Assembly: GCF_900109605.1 (NCBI RefSeq)
Contig: NZ_FOAM01000005.1
Location: forward strand, 287,534-351,533
Reading direction: 5' to 3'
Source of the DNA: Xaviernesmea oryzae
GTDB lineage: Bacteria > Pseudomonadota > Alphaproteobacteria > Rhizobiales > Rhizobiaceae
Length of the DNA: 64,000 bases
Part shown: positions 1 through 7,626 of the stretch, piece by piece
How the letters are laid out: every line of letters begins with the position of its first letter
How positions within the stretch are numbered: position 1 is the first letter of the stretch
Program-made: the position numbers and the translations under genes
Notes under the pieces: model-generated
Database searches by the model: none
The model's input: only the letters and a program-made list of their open reading frames with translations
What the model was told of the DNA's origin: nothing

Positions 1-138
1 AGACTTGCCCGAGCCGGATGCGCCGAGCAGCGAGATGACATCACCATCTTTCGCATCCAGCGAAATGCCTTTCAGCACCTCATGCGTGCCGAAGCTCTTG
101 CGGATGTTGCGAACGGACAGTCGGGAAGGACCGGACAT
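1..138 (-). CDS. Polar amino-acid ABC transporter ATP-binding protein, N-terminal part
   Basis: Only the first 46 residues are inside the window; the gene runs off the left edge. Translation from the ATG at 138 gives a typical ABC ATPase start (MSGPSRLSVRNIRKSFGTHE) and reaches the Walker A loop GASGSGKS at the edge. The spacing from start to Walker A fits HisP/GlnQ-type ATPases of about 250 residues. It lies 14 bp downstream of two His/Gln/Arg-type permease genes on the same strand, so it should energise import of the amino acid bound by the solute-binding protein encoded at 1734-2576. The subfamily rests on this context plus the N-terminus. Confidence 0.85.
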   Translation of the reverse strand, partial: MSGPSRLSVRNIRKSFGTHEVLKGISLDAKDGDVISLLGASGSGKS

Positions 139-152
139 GAAGGCTCCGAAGA

Positions 153-866
153 TCAGCGGGGAATGGGGCTGGGCGAAGTGGGCGGCGCGCGCCGGTGCTT
201 CGATAGGGCATATTCCAGCAGCGAAAGCGCCTGCAGGATGATGAAATTCAGCGCGAGATAGATCAGTGCCGCGCAGAGAAACACCTCCATGGTGCGGTAG
301 GTCTGCGAGATCAGCCGCTGGGCAACGCCGGTGACCTCCCAGACCGTGACGAGGCTGGCAAGCGCAGTCGATTTCATCATCAGCACGATCTCGGTCGAAT
401 AGGCCGGCAGCGCATGGCGAAAGGCGATCGGCGCCAGGATGCGGCGCACCAGGAGGAAGCCGGACATGCCGATGGCGCGCGCCGCCTCGATTTCCCGTGT
501 CGGCACGGCTCTTAAGCCAGCGCGGAAGATTTCCGCAGAATAGCCGGCCGTGCACAAAGCGAGCGAAAGCACGGCGCAGACCATCGGCTCGCGCAGGAAA
601 GGCCAGAGGAAGGAATAGCGGATAACGCCGAACTGCCCCAAGCCATAAAAGACCAGAAACATCTGGATGAGCAGCGGCGAGCCGCGAAAGACGAAGATGT
701 AGCCGCGGGCAAAGCCCGCCAGCAGCCGATTGCCGCTGACGCGCATCCAGACGATGAGAAGCGCCAGCAGGCCGCCGAAGAAGACCGACAGTGCAAACAG
801 GATGAGCGTGGTCGGCACGGCCTTGATCAACGTCAGCATGGTCTGCGAGAGGAAGGCGATATCCAT
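153..866 (-). CDS. Polar amino-acid ABC transporter permease (HisM-type)
   Basis: A 237-residue inner-membrane permease. It has about five hydrophobic segments and an EAA-loop region around residues 123-145 (EIEAARAIGMSGF), the site that docks on the ATPase. Length and the GYIFVFRGSPLLIQ motif are those of the HisM/GlnP group of polar amino-acid importers. It starts 3 bp after the stop of the partner permease gene and is followed 14 bp later by the ATPase gene, so the two permeases should form a heterodimer. Histidine or basic amino acids are the best guess for substrate because a HutC-like repressor gene is divergent from the operon; the substrate is inference. Confidence 0.92.
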   Translation of the reverse strand: MDIAFLSQTMLTLIKAVPTTLILFALSVFFGGLLALLIVWMRVSGNRLLAGFARGYIFVFRGSPLLIQMFLVFYGLGQFGVIRYSFLWPFLREPMVCAVLSLALCTAGYSAEIFRAGLRAVPTREIEAARAIGMSGFLLVRRILAPIAFRHALPAYSTEIVLMMKSTALASLVTVWEVTGVAQRLISQTYRTMEVFLCAALIYLALNFIILQALSLLEYALSKHRRAPPTSPSPIPR

Positions 867-869
867 CTC

Positions 870-1598
870 TTACCCCCTGCCGATCATGGCGGCGGACTGG
901 CTGCGGTCGGCCTGTCGCTCAGCGCCTTTGAACACCCGATCCGACAGGCTGGTCAGGATCAGATAAAGGCAGCCGCCGACGATATAGAAGAGAAAATACT
1001 GCCGGGTGGAGCCGGCCGCGACCTGGCTGGTGCGCATGAGCTCGGCCAGGCCGGTGACGGAGACCAGCGCCGAATCCTTCAGGCTCAACTGCCAGACATT
1101 GCCGAGGCCGGGAATGGCGAAGCGGATGACCTGCGGGAGCACGATGCGGCGCAGGCGCAGGCGCCTGCTCATGCCGATGGCCAAAGCGGCTTCCAGTTCG
1201 CCGGGGGGGATCGCAAGATAGGCGCCGCGATAGACCTCGGCCTGATAGGCACCGGAAATGATGCCGACCGCCAGCGCGCCGGCGAGGAAGGAGGGCAGGC
1301 CGAGAAAGCCCTCAAAGCCCAGCGCGTGACCAAGGGCTGTAACGGCGGAGCTGCCGCCGAAATAGATGAGATAGATGATCAGAAGCTCCGGCACGCCGCG
1401 AAACACCGTGGTGTAGACATGGCCGACAGCGGCACGCAGCGGACGGCCAGAGAGCTTCATGGCGGCCACCAGCGCGCCCAGGACAGCGCCGATGGCGAGC
1501 GCCGAGGCGGTGACCGCCAGCGTGATCAGCGCGCCCAGGAGCAAAAGCGCGCCCCAGCCACCGGAGCCGAAGCCGAGAAGTTGCAGGCTTGTCATCAT
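870..1598 (-). CDS. Polar amino-acid ABC transporter permease (HisQ-type)
   Basis: A 242-residue membrane permease of the HisQ/ArtQ group. It has a GHVYTTVFRGVPELL motif after the first transmembrane helices and an EAA loop (GELEAALAIGMSRRLRLRR) near residues 132-151. It sits between the solute-binding protein gene and the second permease gene, in hisJ-Q-M-P-like order. The 135-bp gap between it and the binding-protein gene holds a stable hairpin (separate entry), which probably lowers permease expression relative to the binding protein. Confidence 0.92.
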   Translation of the reverse strand: MMTSLQLLGFGSGGWGALLLLGALITLAVTASALAIGAVLGALVAAMKLSGRPLRAAVGHVYTTVFRGVPELLIIYLIYFGGSSAVTALGHALGFEGFLGLPSFLAGALAVGIISGAYQAEVYRGAYLAIPPGELEAALAIGMSRRLRLRRIVLPQVIRFAIPGLGNVWQLSLKDSALVSVTGLAELMRTSQVAAGSTRQYFLFYIVGGCLYLILTSLSDRVFKGAERQADRSQSAAMIGRG

Positions 1599-1649
1599 GC
1601 CGTTCCCGCTCTGGCGCTCTTTGCGGCGCCCTTGCCTGAATTTGCCCGG

Positions 1650-1676
1650 CGGCGCGGGAGAGCCTTACCCGCGCCG
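1650..1676 (-). terminator. GC hairpin after the binding-protein gene
   Basis: CGGCGCGGG (1650-1658) and CCCGCGCCG (1668-1676) form a perfect 9-bp stem with a 9-nt loop. It lies about 57 bp past the binding-protein stop codon and before the permease gene. No U-tract is present, so it is more likely an mRNA-stabilising or partial-termination element than a full terminator. Comparable hairpins follow the other two binding-protein genes in this window. Confidence 0.6.
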
Positions 1677-1733
1677 TCGCATCACCTCACGCAGGCCTGG
1701 CGGCACGATGACCACCGAGCCCGTCCTGCCCGA

Positions 1734-2576
1734 TCAGCGCGGGCTCACATCGATCTTGAACCACTTCATCGACAGCGTCTTCACCGTGCCGTCCGCCAGT
1801 GCGGACTTGATCGCCTCGTTGAACTTGTCGCGCAGGTCGGTGTCGGCCTTGCGGATGCCGAGGCCTTCTCCTTCGCCCCAGATCGAGCCGACGATCTCCG
1901 GGCCCGTGAAGGCCAGCGTGTCGTTTGCGGCGGCAAAGGCGTTATTGAAATAGACGGCATCGTCGAAACCGAGATCGATCCGGCCGTTCTGAAGGTCGAG
2001 GTCGCGATCGGCGCCAGTCTTGTATTCGCGAATTTCGGCAATATCGCCGAAATTGTCATAGATGAACTTGGCGTAGACGGTGGCGGCCTGGATGCCGATG
2101 GTCTTGCCCTTGAAGGCGGCCTTCAGCGCGTCGATCTCCTTCACGCCGGTCTGGCCGGGGGTCATCTGGATCGTGGCGCCTGTGCCGGCGGCTTTCGCAA
2201 GCGGGCTATCCTTGGCCGTAGCGAAGGCGGCGGGCGTGGCGGCGTAAGGAATGGTGAAATCGATGACCTGCTTGCGCTCGTCGGTGATCGACAGCGCATC
2301 CATGATCACGTCGAACTTGCCGGCATTGAGCGCCGGGATCATGCCGTCCCAATCGGAAGCCACCAGCTTGCACTCGAGCTTTGCGCGCTCGCACAGGACC
2401 TTGGCAAGCTCGGGTTCGAAGCCGCCGAGCGTGCCGTCGGCATTGGTGAGGTTCCACGGCGCATAGGCGCCTTCGAGCGTGATGGTGACGGTCTTCCATT
2501 CCTTGGCCTGGGCGGCCGGGGCGGCCAGCATCGTCAGGGCGCAGGCGGCGGAAAGAAGGGTTGCGCTAAGCTTCAT
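1734..2576 (-). CDS. Periplasmic amino-acid-binding protein (HisJ/ArgT-like)
   Basis: A 280-residue exported binding protein of SBP family 3. The start at 2576 is chosen because GAGGAGA lies just upstream and a clear signal peptide follows (MKLSATLLSAACALTMLAAP, ending at AQA). A longer in-frame extension to 2768 has no signal peptide. The mature protein has the family core EGAYAPWNLTNADGTLGGFE, then DWDGMIPALNAGKFD and a D-rich FDDAVYF region. It is first in its operon and divergent from the hutC-like gene, with a HutC-like box between them, which suggests histidine or a related basic amino acid as ligand. Confidence 0.93.
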   Translation of the reverse strand: MKLSATLLSAACALTMLAAPAAQAKEWKTVTITLEGAYAPWNLTNADGTLGGFEPELAKVLCERAKLECKLVASDWDGMIPALNAGKFDVIMDALSITDERKQVIDFTIPYAATPAAFATAKDSPLAKAAGTGATIQMTPGQTGVKEIDALKAAFKGKTIGIQAATVYAKFIYDNFGDIAEIREYKTGADRDLDLQNGRIDLGFDDAVYFNNAFAAANDTLAFTGPEIVGSIWGEGEGLGIRKADTDLRDKFNEAIKSALADGTVKTLSMKWFKIDVSPR

Positions 2577-2798
2577 CAAGCAGTCTCCTCTGAGGGTTGG
2601 GTCGTGACCCTTGCGGGCCATCATCGGCGTGAATGCGGCAGACCTGCCTAAATCACGACGATCTAAACCAAAAGCACGGAAGACCGGGTTTCGAACGAAA
2701 ATCGCCTGAGGATCTGCGCTCCAGCCCTGCTCCCGCGTAAACCACCGGTCTGCCGCCGGCTTGCCCAAGCAAACACATGGTTTTGCGCTGCCGGGAGG

Positions 2799-2808
2799 TT
2801 GTATAGGG
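2799..2808. promoter_or_regulatory. Putative HutC box, divergent promoter region
   Basis: TTGTATAGGG lies in the 311-bp gap between the divergent binding-protein gene and the hutC-like gene. The same ten bases recur at 3654-3663 just after hutC. HutC repressors recognise sites built around TTGTATA-type half sites, so this is a plausible autoregulatory operator. The second half-site is poorly conserved. Confidence 0.45.
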
Positions 2809-2887
2809 CAGCATATGGTTTATTGTGGCTGGCGCAAGAGGAAAGTCGCTTTATGAGCATTTTCATGCACTGCAAAAGGATTAGGCA

Positions 2888-3652
2888 ATGAAACGGACCG
2901 ACGGGCTTGGCCGGCAGAGGGCGCAGGGCGAAACGACCCCGCTCTACAGGGGTGTCAAGCAGGCGATCCTGGAGCGCATTCATAGCGGCGAATGGCCGCC
3001 GCGCCATCGTGTTCCCTCGGAAAACGAACTGGTCGCCGAATTGGGCGTCAGCAAGATGACGGCGAACCGCGCCCTGCGGGAGCTTGCCAGCGAAGGCGAA
3101 TTGGTGCGCATCCAGGGTGTCGGCTCCTTCGTTGCCGAGCGGAAGGGCTATTCCGCCTTGTTCGAGGTGCGTAGCATTGCCGACGAAATTGCCGAGCGTG
3201 GCCATGTGCACGAGGCGTCCGTGGTGGTTCTTGCCCGCGAAACCGCCTCTCCCGAGGTCGCAGACGCCTTGGAGATCGAGATCGGCGCACCCGTCTTCCA
3301 CTCGCTGATCGTTCACAGCGAGAACAGCGTGCCCGTGCAGGTGGAGGACCGCTTTGTGCGCCCGGATGCCGCACCCGCCTATCTGCAACAGGACTTCACC
3401 ACCACCACGCCGAACGCCTATCTGACCTCCGCCGCGCCACTCTCCGGCTCTGAGCATATCGTCGAAGCCGCCATGCCGCAGCCTTGGGAATGCAAGCTGC
3501 TGACTATTCTACGCACCGAACCCTGCCTGACGATTCGCCGCCGCACCTGGTCCGGAAGCCAGGTGGTCTCGCTCGCGCGGCTGATCTATCCGAGCAATCG
3601 CTATCGGTTGGAGGCGCGCAACGGCCGCATCTTCGAGGATCAAACGCGCTAA
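2888..3652 (+). CDS. hutC: HutC-like GntR-family repressor of histidine utilisation
   Basis: A 254-residue GntR/HutC regulator. Residues about 15-85 are a winged helix (PLYRGVKQAILERIHSGEW, then VPSENELVAELGVSKMTANR). The rest is a UTRA ligand-binding domain with the conserved LRTEPCLTIRRRTW stretch near the C-terminus. HutC proteins repress histidine-catabolic and transport genes and release DNA on binding urocanate. The start at 2888 follows AAAGGA. The gene is divergent from an amino-acid importer, but no histidine-catabolic enzymes lie beside it in this window. Family assignment is firm; the urocanate role follows from the family. Confidence 0.85.
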   Translation: MKRTDGLGRQRAQGETTPLYRGVKQAILERIHSGEWPPRHRVPSENELVAELGVSKMTANRALRELASEGELVRIQGVGSFVAERKGYSALFEVRSIADEIAERGHVHEASVVVLARETASPEVADALEIEIGAPVFHSLIVHSENSVPVQVEDRFVRPDAAPAYLQQDFTTTTPNAYLTSAAPLSGSEHIVEAAMPQPWECKLLTILRTEPCLTIRRRTWSGSQVVSLARLIYPSNRYRLEARNGRIFEDQTR

Positions 3653-3653
3653 C

Positions 3654-3663
3654 TTGTATAGGG
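3654..3663. promoter_or_regulatory. Second copy of the putative HutC box
   Basis: TTGTATAGGG begins 2 bp after the hutC stop codon and repeats the box at 2799-2808 exactly. It would control whatever lies downstream. In this window that is a BigR/YeeE operon rather than hut genes. Confidence 0.35.
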
Positions 3664-3761
3664 AACTTGGGACGCGGTCGCCACCGCAAGACCAAGAGAG
3701 CCTGAAATGTCCTCCAGACGGCCAGCCATTCCATCTCGCCGCAGGTCAAAATTTCCATCGA

Positions 3762-3797
3762 GATTATAAACTATATTATATCATATATTGATTTTAT
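3762..3797. promoter_or_regulatory. AT-rich putative BigR operator/promoter
   Basis: A run of about 36 bp composed almost only of A and T, containing the imperfect dyad ACTATATTATATCATATAT, stands out in otherwise GC-rich DNA upstream of the ArsR-type gene. BigR-type repressors are known to bind AT-rich imperfect palindromes in their own promoters. The exact operator boundaries are not determined. Confidence 0.45.
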
Positions 3798-3911
3798 GTC
3801 CTGCTGTGCCTTATCTTGGCGCAGGACGAGGTCGGGTATCATAGCGCGGCCCATCGCGCGGCTGGCGCTGCCGCTTGGGCGCTCGTCATGCACTTTGAGA
3901 TGAGAAAACCG

Positions 3912-4238
3912 ATGAGTCGGACACGGGAGGGCGAGCTTGCGGCCCAAAATATGGCGGCAAAAGCCGAAGAGGTTGCGCTTCTCCTGAAGACACTGTCGCA
4001 TCCGGCGCGCCTGATGATCGTCTGCACGCTCGTCGATACGGAATTGGCGGTCGGTGAACTGGAGGCGATGCTGGAGCTGCACCAGCCGCATCTTTCGCAG
4101 CATCTTACCGTGCTGCGCGCCGCGCGAATTGTCGAGCCCCGGCGCGCGGGAAAGCAGATCTATTATCGCCTGACACAAGCGAAAGCCGCCGAACTGGTCG
4201 GCGCGCTCCACGCTATCTTCTGCAGGAGACCCGAATGA
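3912..4238 (+). CDS. bigR: BigR-like ArsR-family sulfide-responsive repressor
   Basis: A winged-helix ArsR protein of 108 residues from the ATG at 3912; in-frame ATGs at 3888 and 3900 are possible and no start has a strong ribosome site. The core LLKTLSHPARLMIVCTLVD and the ending KQIYYRLTQAKAAELVGALH then AIFC closely resemble BigR. Both cysteines that BigR uses as its persulfide/disulfide switch are present (IVC and IFC). BigR represses genes for sulfide detoxification and YeeE-type transport. The stop codon overlaps the next gene by ATGA, so regulator and transporter are translationally coupled. Confidence 0.85.
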   Translation: MSRTREGELAAQNMAAKAEEVALLLKTLSHPARLMIVCTLVDTELAVGELEAMLELHQPHLSQHLTVLRAARIVEPRRAGKQIYYRLTQAKAAELVGALHAIFCRRPE

Positions 4239-4648
4239 TCAGCGTCTTTCTCCCTTCGCTTTTCGGTGGCGCGCTGATCGGCCTGTCAGCGGTGATGCTG
4301 CTGCTTCTGAACGGCCGGATCGCCGGCATCAGCGGCATTCTCGGCGCGCTGGTCAGCGGCACCGGCCTTGCTGTCAATCTGGCTTTCGTGCTGGGTCTGA
4401 TGCTCGGGCCCTTGGCTTATCTGTCGGTCTTCGGCCAATGGCCGGCGGTGGAGATCGAAGCGGGATGGCCGCTTGTCGTGCTCGCAGGTCTTTTGGTCGG
4501 CTTCGGCACGCGGATGGGCTCCGGTTGCACCAGCGGCCATGGCGTTCTCGGGCTCGCGCGGCTGTCACCGCGTTCGATCGCCGCCGTTGCCACCTTCCTG
4601 GCAGCTGGCATTCTCGCCGTCACGGCTCTGCGGGCGGTGGCGCCATGA
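4235..4648 (+). CDS. YeeE/YedE-family membrane transporter, first half
   Basis: A 137-residue integral membrane protein with about four transmembrane segments and the family signature GSGCTSGHGVLGLARLS near residues 91-107. YeeE/YedE proteins move sulfur compounds such as thiosulfate. In many bacteria the two halves are separate small genes, as here, often beside BigR and persulfide dioxygenase. It overlaps the regulator upstream and the second half downstream, each by 4 bp, giving a tight three-gene operon. No dioxygenase or rhodanese gene follows. Confidence 0.88.
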   Translation: MISVFLPSLFGGALIGLSAVMLLLLNGRIAGISGILGALVSGTGLAVNLAFVLGLMLGPLAYLSVFGQWPAVEIEAGWPLVVLAGLLVGFGTRMGSGCTSGHGVLGLARLSPRSIAAVATFLAAGILAVTALRAVAP

Positions 4649-5073
4649 CGCATCCCCTCGCCCGGCCCGCGGCTGCGCTCGCCTCCGGCCTTGTCTTCGG
4701 CTTCGGCCTGTCCCTGTCGGGCATGCTTAATCCGGCACGCGTGCAAAGCTTTCTCGATGTGTTTGGCGCCTGGGATCCAAGCCTTGCCTTCGTGCTCGGC
4801 GGCGCCGTGCTTGTCGCCTTTGTCGGCGTCCAGGCCATGAAGCGGATGAAGCGCCCCGCCTTCGACGACCGCTTTCAGCTACCGGCGAACCGCCGGATCG
4901 ATGCGCGCCTGCTGCTCGGCTCGGCGCTGTTCGGCCTTGGCTGGGGTCTTGGCGGCTTCTGCCCCGGTCCAGCCGTGGCGTCTCTGTCGCTTGGCCTGCC
5001 GAAGATCATGATCTTCGTCCTCGCCATGCTCACGGGCATGATCCTCCATGACCGTGTTGTAAGAAAGCGCTGA
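4645..5073 (+). CDS. YeeE/YedE-family membrane transporter, second half
   Basis: A 142-residue membrane protein. The start at 4645 (ATGACGCATCC) overlaps the stop of the first half. It carries the second-half signature GGFCPGPAVASL near residues 109-120, with the cysteine typical of the family, and about four transmembrane helices. It should assemble with the preceding protein into one complete YeeE-like channel. The substrate (thiosulfate, sulfide or another sulfur species) is inferred from family and the BigR-like partner. Confidence 0.88.
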   Translation: MTHPLARPAAALASGLVFGFGLSLSGMLNPARVQSFLDVFGAWDPSLAFVLGGAVLVAFVGVQAMKRMKRPAFDDRFQLPANRRIDARLLLGSALFGLGWGLGGFCPGPAVASLSLGLPKIMIFVLAMLTGMILHDRVVRKR

Positions 5074-5104
5074 AAGGCATCGCCGCGCTGCATACTGCGG
5101 CGTG

Positions 5105-5134
5105 AAGACGGTAGCTCTTGCAGGCAACCGTCTT
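5105..5134. terminator. Weak hairpin between convergent genes
   Basis: AAGACGGT (5105-5112) pairs with ACCGTCTT (5127-5134) across a 14-nt loop. A second small stem (CGCCGC 5081-5086 with GCGGCG 5097-5102) precedes it. They lie between the convergent YeeE and dehydrogenase genes. There is no U-tract, so termination strength is doubtful. Confidence 0.35.
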
Positions 5135-5189
5135 GAGCAACACTGCTGCGGATCGTGCCCGACCGAGAGGCCGTGCAGATCCACGACAC

Positions 5190-5972
5190 TTAAGACATGA
5201 TCAGACCGCCATCGACATTGATCGTCTGCCCCGTGATATAGGCCGCGTCGTCGCTGGCGAGGAAAGTGACGAGCCCCGCCACATCCTCCCCGGAACCGGC
5301 GCGTTTCATCGGGATGTTTTCCACCCACTCCTTCATCAACTCGCCGGGCGCATACGTGCCGAGCAGCTTGCCCCACGCTTCGTCATTATAGGCCCACATA
5401 TCCGTTTCGATAATGCCGGGGCAGAAGGCGTTGACGGTGATGCCATCGCGCGCCACCTCCTTGGCAAGACTCTGGGTGATGCCGACGACGCCCATTTTGG
5501 AGGCGGCATAATGCGGAGTATAGATGAAGCCGTCACGCGCCTGGCCGGAGGCGGTGTTGATGATCCGCCCGCCGCTTTTGTGCTTGCGCATGCGCGCGAT
5601 CGCCTCCTGGGCACAGAGGAAGACACCCTTGGTGTTGACCGCCAACACCTTGTCCCACTCCGCCTCGGTCATCTCCTCGATCCGGGCGATGGTGATGACG
5701 CCCGCGTTCTGGATGGAGACATCGACGCGGCCGAAGGCTTCTTCCGCCCGGTCGTAGAGCGCCACGACGCTCGCCTTGTCGGTGACATCGCAGAGAACCG
5801 AGATGGCCCGGCCACCAGCCGTTTCGATCTCGCGCGCAACCTGATGCACCGCCTCCTCATTGGCGGAAACCACGAGATGCGCGCCCTCGCGCGCGAAGCG
5901 CTTGGCGATGGCCGCGCCGATACCCCGGCTTGCGCCTGTGATCACCACCGTCTTGCCGTCGAACCGTGCCAT
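5190..5972 (-). CDS. Short-chain dehydrogenase/reductase (sugar or polyol)
   Basis: A 260-residue classical SDR with a Rossmann nucleotide loop TGASRGIG near residue 13, NAG motif (IQNAGV), catalytic Ser and Tyr-X3-Lys (HYAASK) and a C-terminal TGQTINVDGG. It should oxidise or reduce a secondary alcohol using NAD(P). It is last in the minus-strand sugar operon, 84 bp after the triosephosphate isomerase gene, so a polyol or sugar-phosphate substrate linked to that pathway is likely. The exact substrate cannot be read from the sequence. Confidence 0.85.
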   Translation of the reverse strand: MARFDGKTVVITGASRGIGAAIAKRFAREGAHLVVSANEEAVHQVAREIETAGGRAISVLCDVTDKASVVALYDRAEEAFGRVDVSIQNAGVITIARIEEMTEAEWDKVLAVNTKGVFLCAQEAIARMRKHKSGGRIINTASGQARDGFIYTPHYAASKMGVVGITQSLAKEVARDGITVNAFCPGIIETDMWAYNDEAWGKLLGTYAPGELMKEWVENIPMKRAGSGEDVAGLVTFLASDDAAYITGQTINVDGGLIMS

Positions 5973-6056
5973 TTCATCCTCCTTGCCGGCACGGTCGGGC
6001 TCCTCTTCTGCCCGACGCCGCCAGCCCTTGTCGCGAACTCAGATTGCGGCCACGCC

Positions 6057-6824
6057 TCATGCGGCCCTGGCGATGCCTAGAAAATCCTCGGCCTTCAGCG
6101 AGGCGCCGCCGACCAGCGCGCCATCCACATGCGGGACGGCGAAGATACTGGCAGCATTGCCGGCCTTGACCGAGCCGCCATAAAGCAGGCGCATCTCCGC
6201 GCCTGCCGTGCTGAAACGTGCCAGCAGACCTTGCCGCATCGCGGCATGGATCTCGGCGATCTGCTCTTCCGCCGGAACGCGTCCGGTGCCAATGGCCCAG
6301 ACCGGTTCATAGGCAATTGCAGTGTTCTGCGCCGTCGCGTCGTCCGGCAGGGAACCGGCAAGCTGTTCGGCGACCACCCCAAGCGCCCGCCCAGCGTCCC
6401 GCTCGGCTTCGGTTTCGCCGACACAGATGATCGCCACCAGACCGGCGCGGTAGGCGGCGCGGGTCTTGGCGGCCACAAGTGCGCTTGCCTCGGCATAGGC
6501 CATGCGCCGTTCCGAATGGCCGACGATCACATGCGACGCGCCAGCCTCGACCAGCATCTCAGCCGAGATATCACCGGTAAAGGCGCCGGCCGGCTGGGCG
6601 TGGCAATCCTGCGCACCGATGCGCAGGGACGTGCCGCGCACAAGGCGTGCTGCTCGCTCGACCAGCGTGGAAGGCGGGCAGAGAACGAGATCGCAGGCAA
6701 GATCACCGGCGGCCGCAGCCATGGCCTCGATTTCGCGCAGAGCCTCGCCCGTGCCGTTCATCTTCCAGTTTCCGGCGATCAGCCTGCGCGGCCGGCTGAC
6801 GATAGGCGTGCTTTCCATCTCCAT
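6057..6824 (-). CDS. tpiA: Triosephosphate isomerase
   Basis: A 255-residue TIM barrel. The catalytic lysine is in NWKMN, the catalytic histidine in VIVGHSERR, the catalytic glutamate in [11 protein letters not shown], and the phosphate loop in LYGGSVKA. All are intact, so it should interconvert DHAP and glyceraldehyde-3-phosphate. Its ATG at 6824 shares a base with the stop codon of the upstream dehydrogenase; a GTG at 6827 is an alternative. Placement in a sugar-transport operon points to a second, pathway-dedicated isomerase, like those of rhizobial erythritol loci. Here it would channel DHAP made by the transketolase reaction encoded on the other arm of the locus. Confidence 0.93.
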   Translation of the reverse strand: MEMESTPIVSRPRRLIAGNWKMNGTGEALREIEAMAAAAGDLACDLVLCPPSTLVERAARLVRGTSLRIGAQDCHAQPAGAFTGDISAEMLVEAGASHVIVGHSERRMAYAEASALVAAKTRAAYRAGLVAIICVGETEAERDAGRALGVVAEQLAGSLPDDATAQNTAIAYEPVWAIGTGRVPAEEQIAEIHAAMRQGLLARFSTAGAEMRLLYGGSVKAGNAASIFAVPHVDGALVGGASLKAEDFLGIARAA

Positions 6825-7612
6825 CACCAGCAGCAGAAGCCGCCATCCACCAGGAGATCGACCCCGGTGACGAAGCTTGCGGCATTGGAGAGAAGGAAGA
6901 CGGCGGGGCCGACCATTTCATCGACATTGGCCATGCGGCTCATCGGCGTCTGCTCTTCGAAGAGCTTGGTCTGATGCACCATTTCCGGCCGGGTATTCAT
7001 CGGCGTGGCGGTATAGCCGGGCGAGATCGTGTTGACGCGAATGCCACGCCCGACCCACTCCATCGCCATCGACTTCGACATGTGGATGACACCGGCCTTG
7101 GACGCATTGTAATGCGCCTGGCTGAGGCCGCGATTGACGATGACGCCGGACATGGAGGCGATGTTGACGATCGACCCGCGCCCATGCTTCAGCATGGCCT
7201 TGGCCTCGGCCTGGCAGGAGAGGAAGACGCCTTTGAGGTTGATGTCCATCAGCGTCTGATACTGGTCTTCCTCCATCTCCTCAGCCGGATTGGCATTGGC
7301 GATGCCGGCCGCATTGACGGCAAGCGAGAGCGGGCCGAGATCGGCTTCCGTGCGGGCAACGGCGTCTGCAAGCGCTGCCTTGCTGGTGACGTCGGCGGCG
7401 ATCTGGATGGCCTTGCGGCCGGCCTTCTCGATGAAGGCGGCCGTGGTGGCCAGGCCATCATCCGTGCGCCGGTCGATCAGCGCGATATCGGCGCCGCATT
7501 GGGCCAGCCCCATGGCGATGCGCTGGCCGATGCCGCTGCCGGCACCGGTGACGAGCGCGACATTGCCGGACAGATCGAACAGACGCGGTGCGTTGAGCGT
7601 GATCTCACTCAT
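6824..7612 (-). CDS. Short-chain dehydrogenase/reductase (second of the locus)
   Basis: A 262-residue SDR with TGAGSGIG near residue 22, NAAG (VNAAGIAN), a catalytic serine in NIASMSG and Tyr-X3-Lys in HYNASK. It resembles sugar/polyol dehydrogenases such as D-threitol or xylitol dehydrogenase types, but the substrate is not certain. It is translationally coupled to the isomerase gene downstream and begins 14 bp after the ABC ATPase gene ends. Two distinct SDRs in one operon suggest successive or alternative oxidation steps on the imported compound. Confidence 0.87.
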   Translation of the reverse strand: MSEITLNAPRLFDLSGNVALVTGAGSGIGQRIAMGLAQCGADIALIDRRTDDGLATTAAFIEKAGRKAIQIAADVTSKAALADAVARTEADLGPLSLAVNAAGIANANPAEEMEEDQYQTLMDINLKGVFLSCQAEAKAMLKHGRGSIVNIASMSGVIVNRGLSQAHYNASKAGVIHMSKSMAMEWVGRGIRVNTISPGYTATPMNTRPEMVHQTKLFEEQTPMSRMANVDEMVGPAVFLLSNAASFVTGVDLLVDGGFCCW

Positions 7613-7626
7613 CGCTTTTCCTTTCG

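Noticed and set aside
1326..2651. A long plus-strand frame over the permease and binding-protein genes
   Set aside because: Antisense to clear transporter genes and without a recognisable family or ribosome site.
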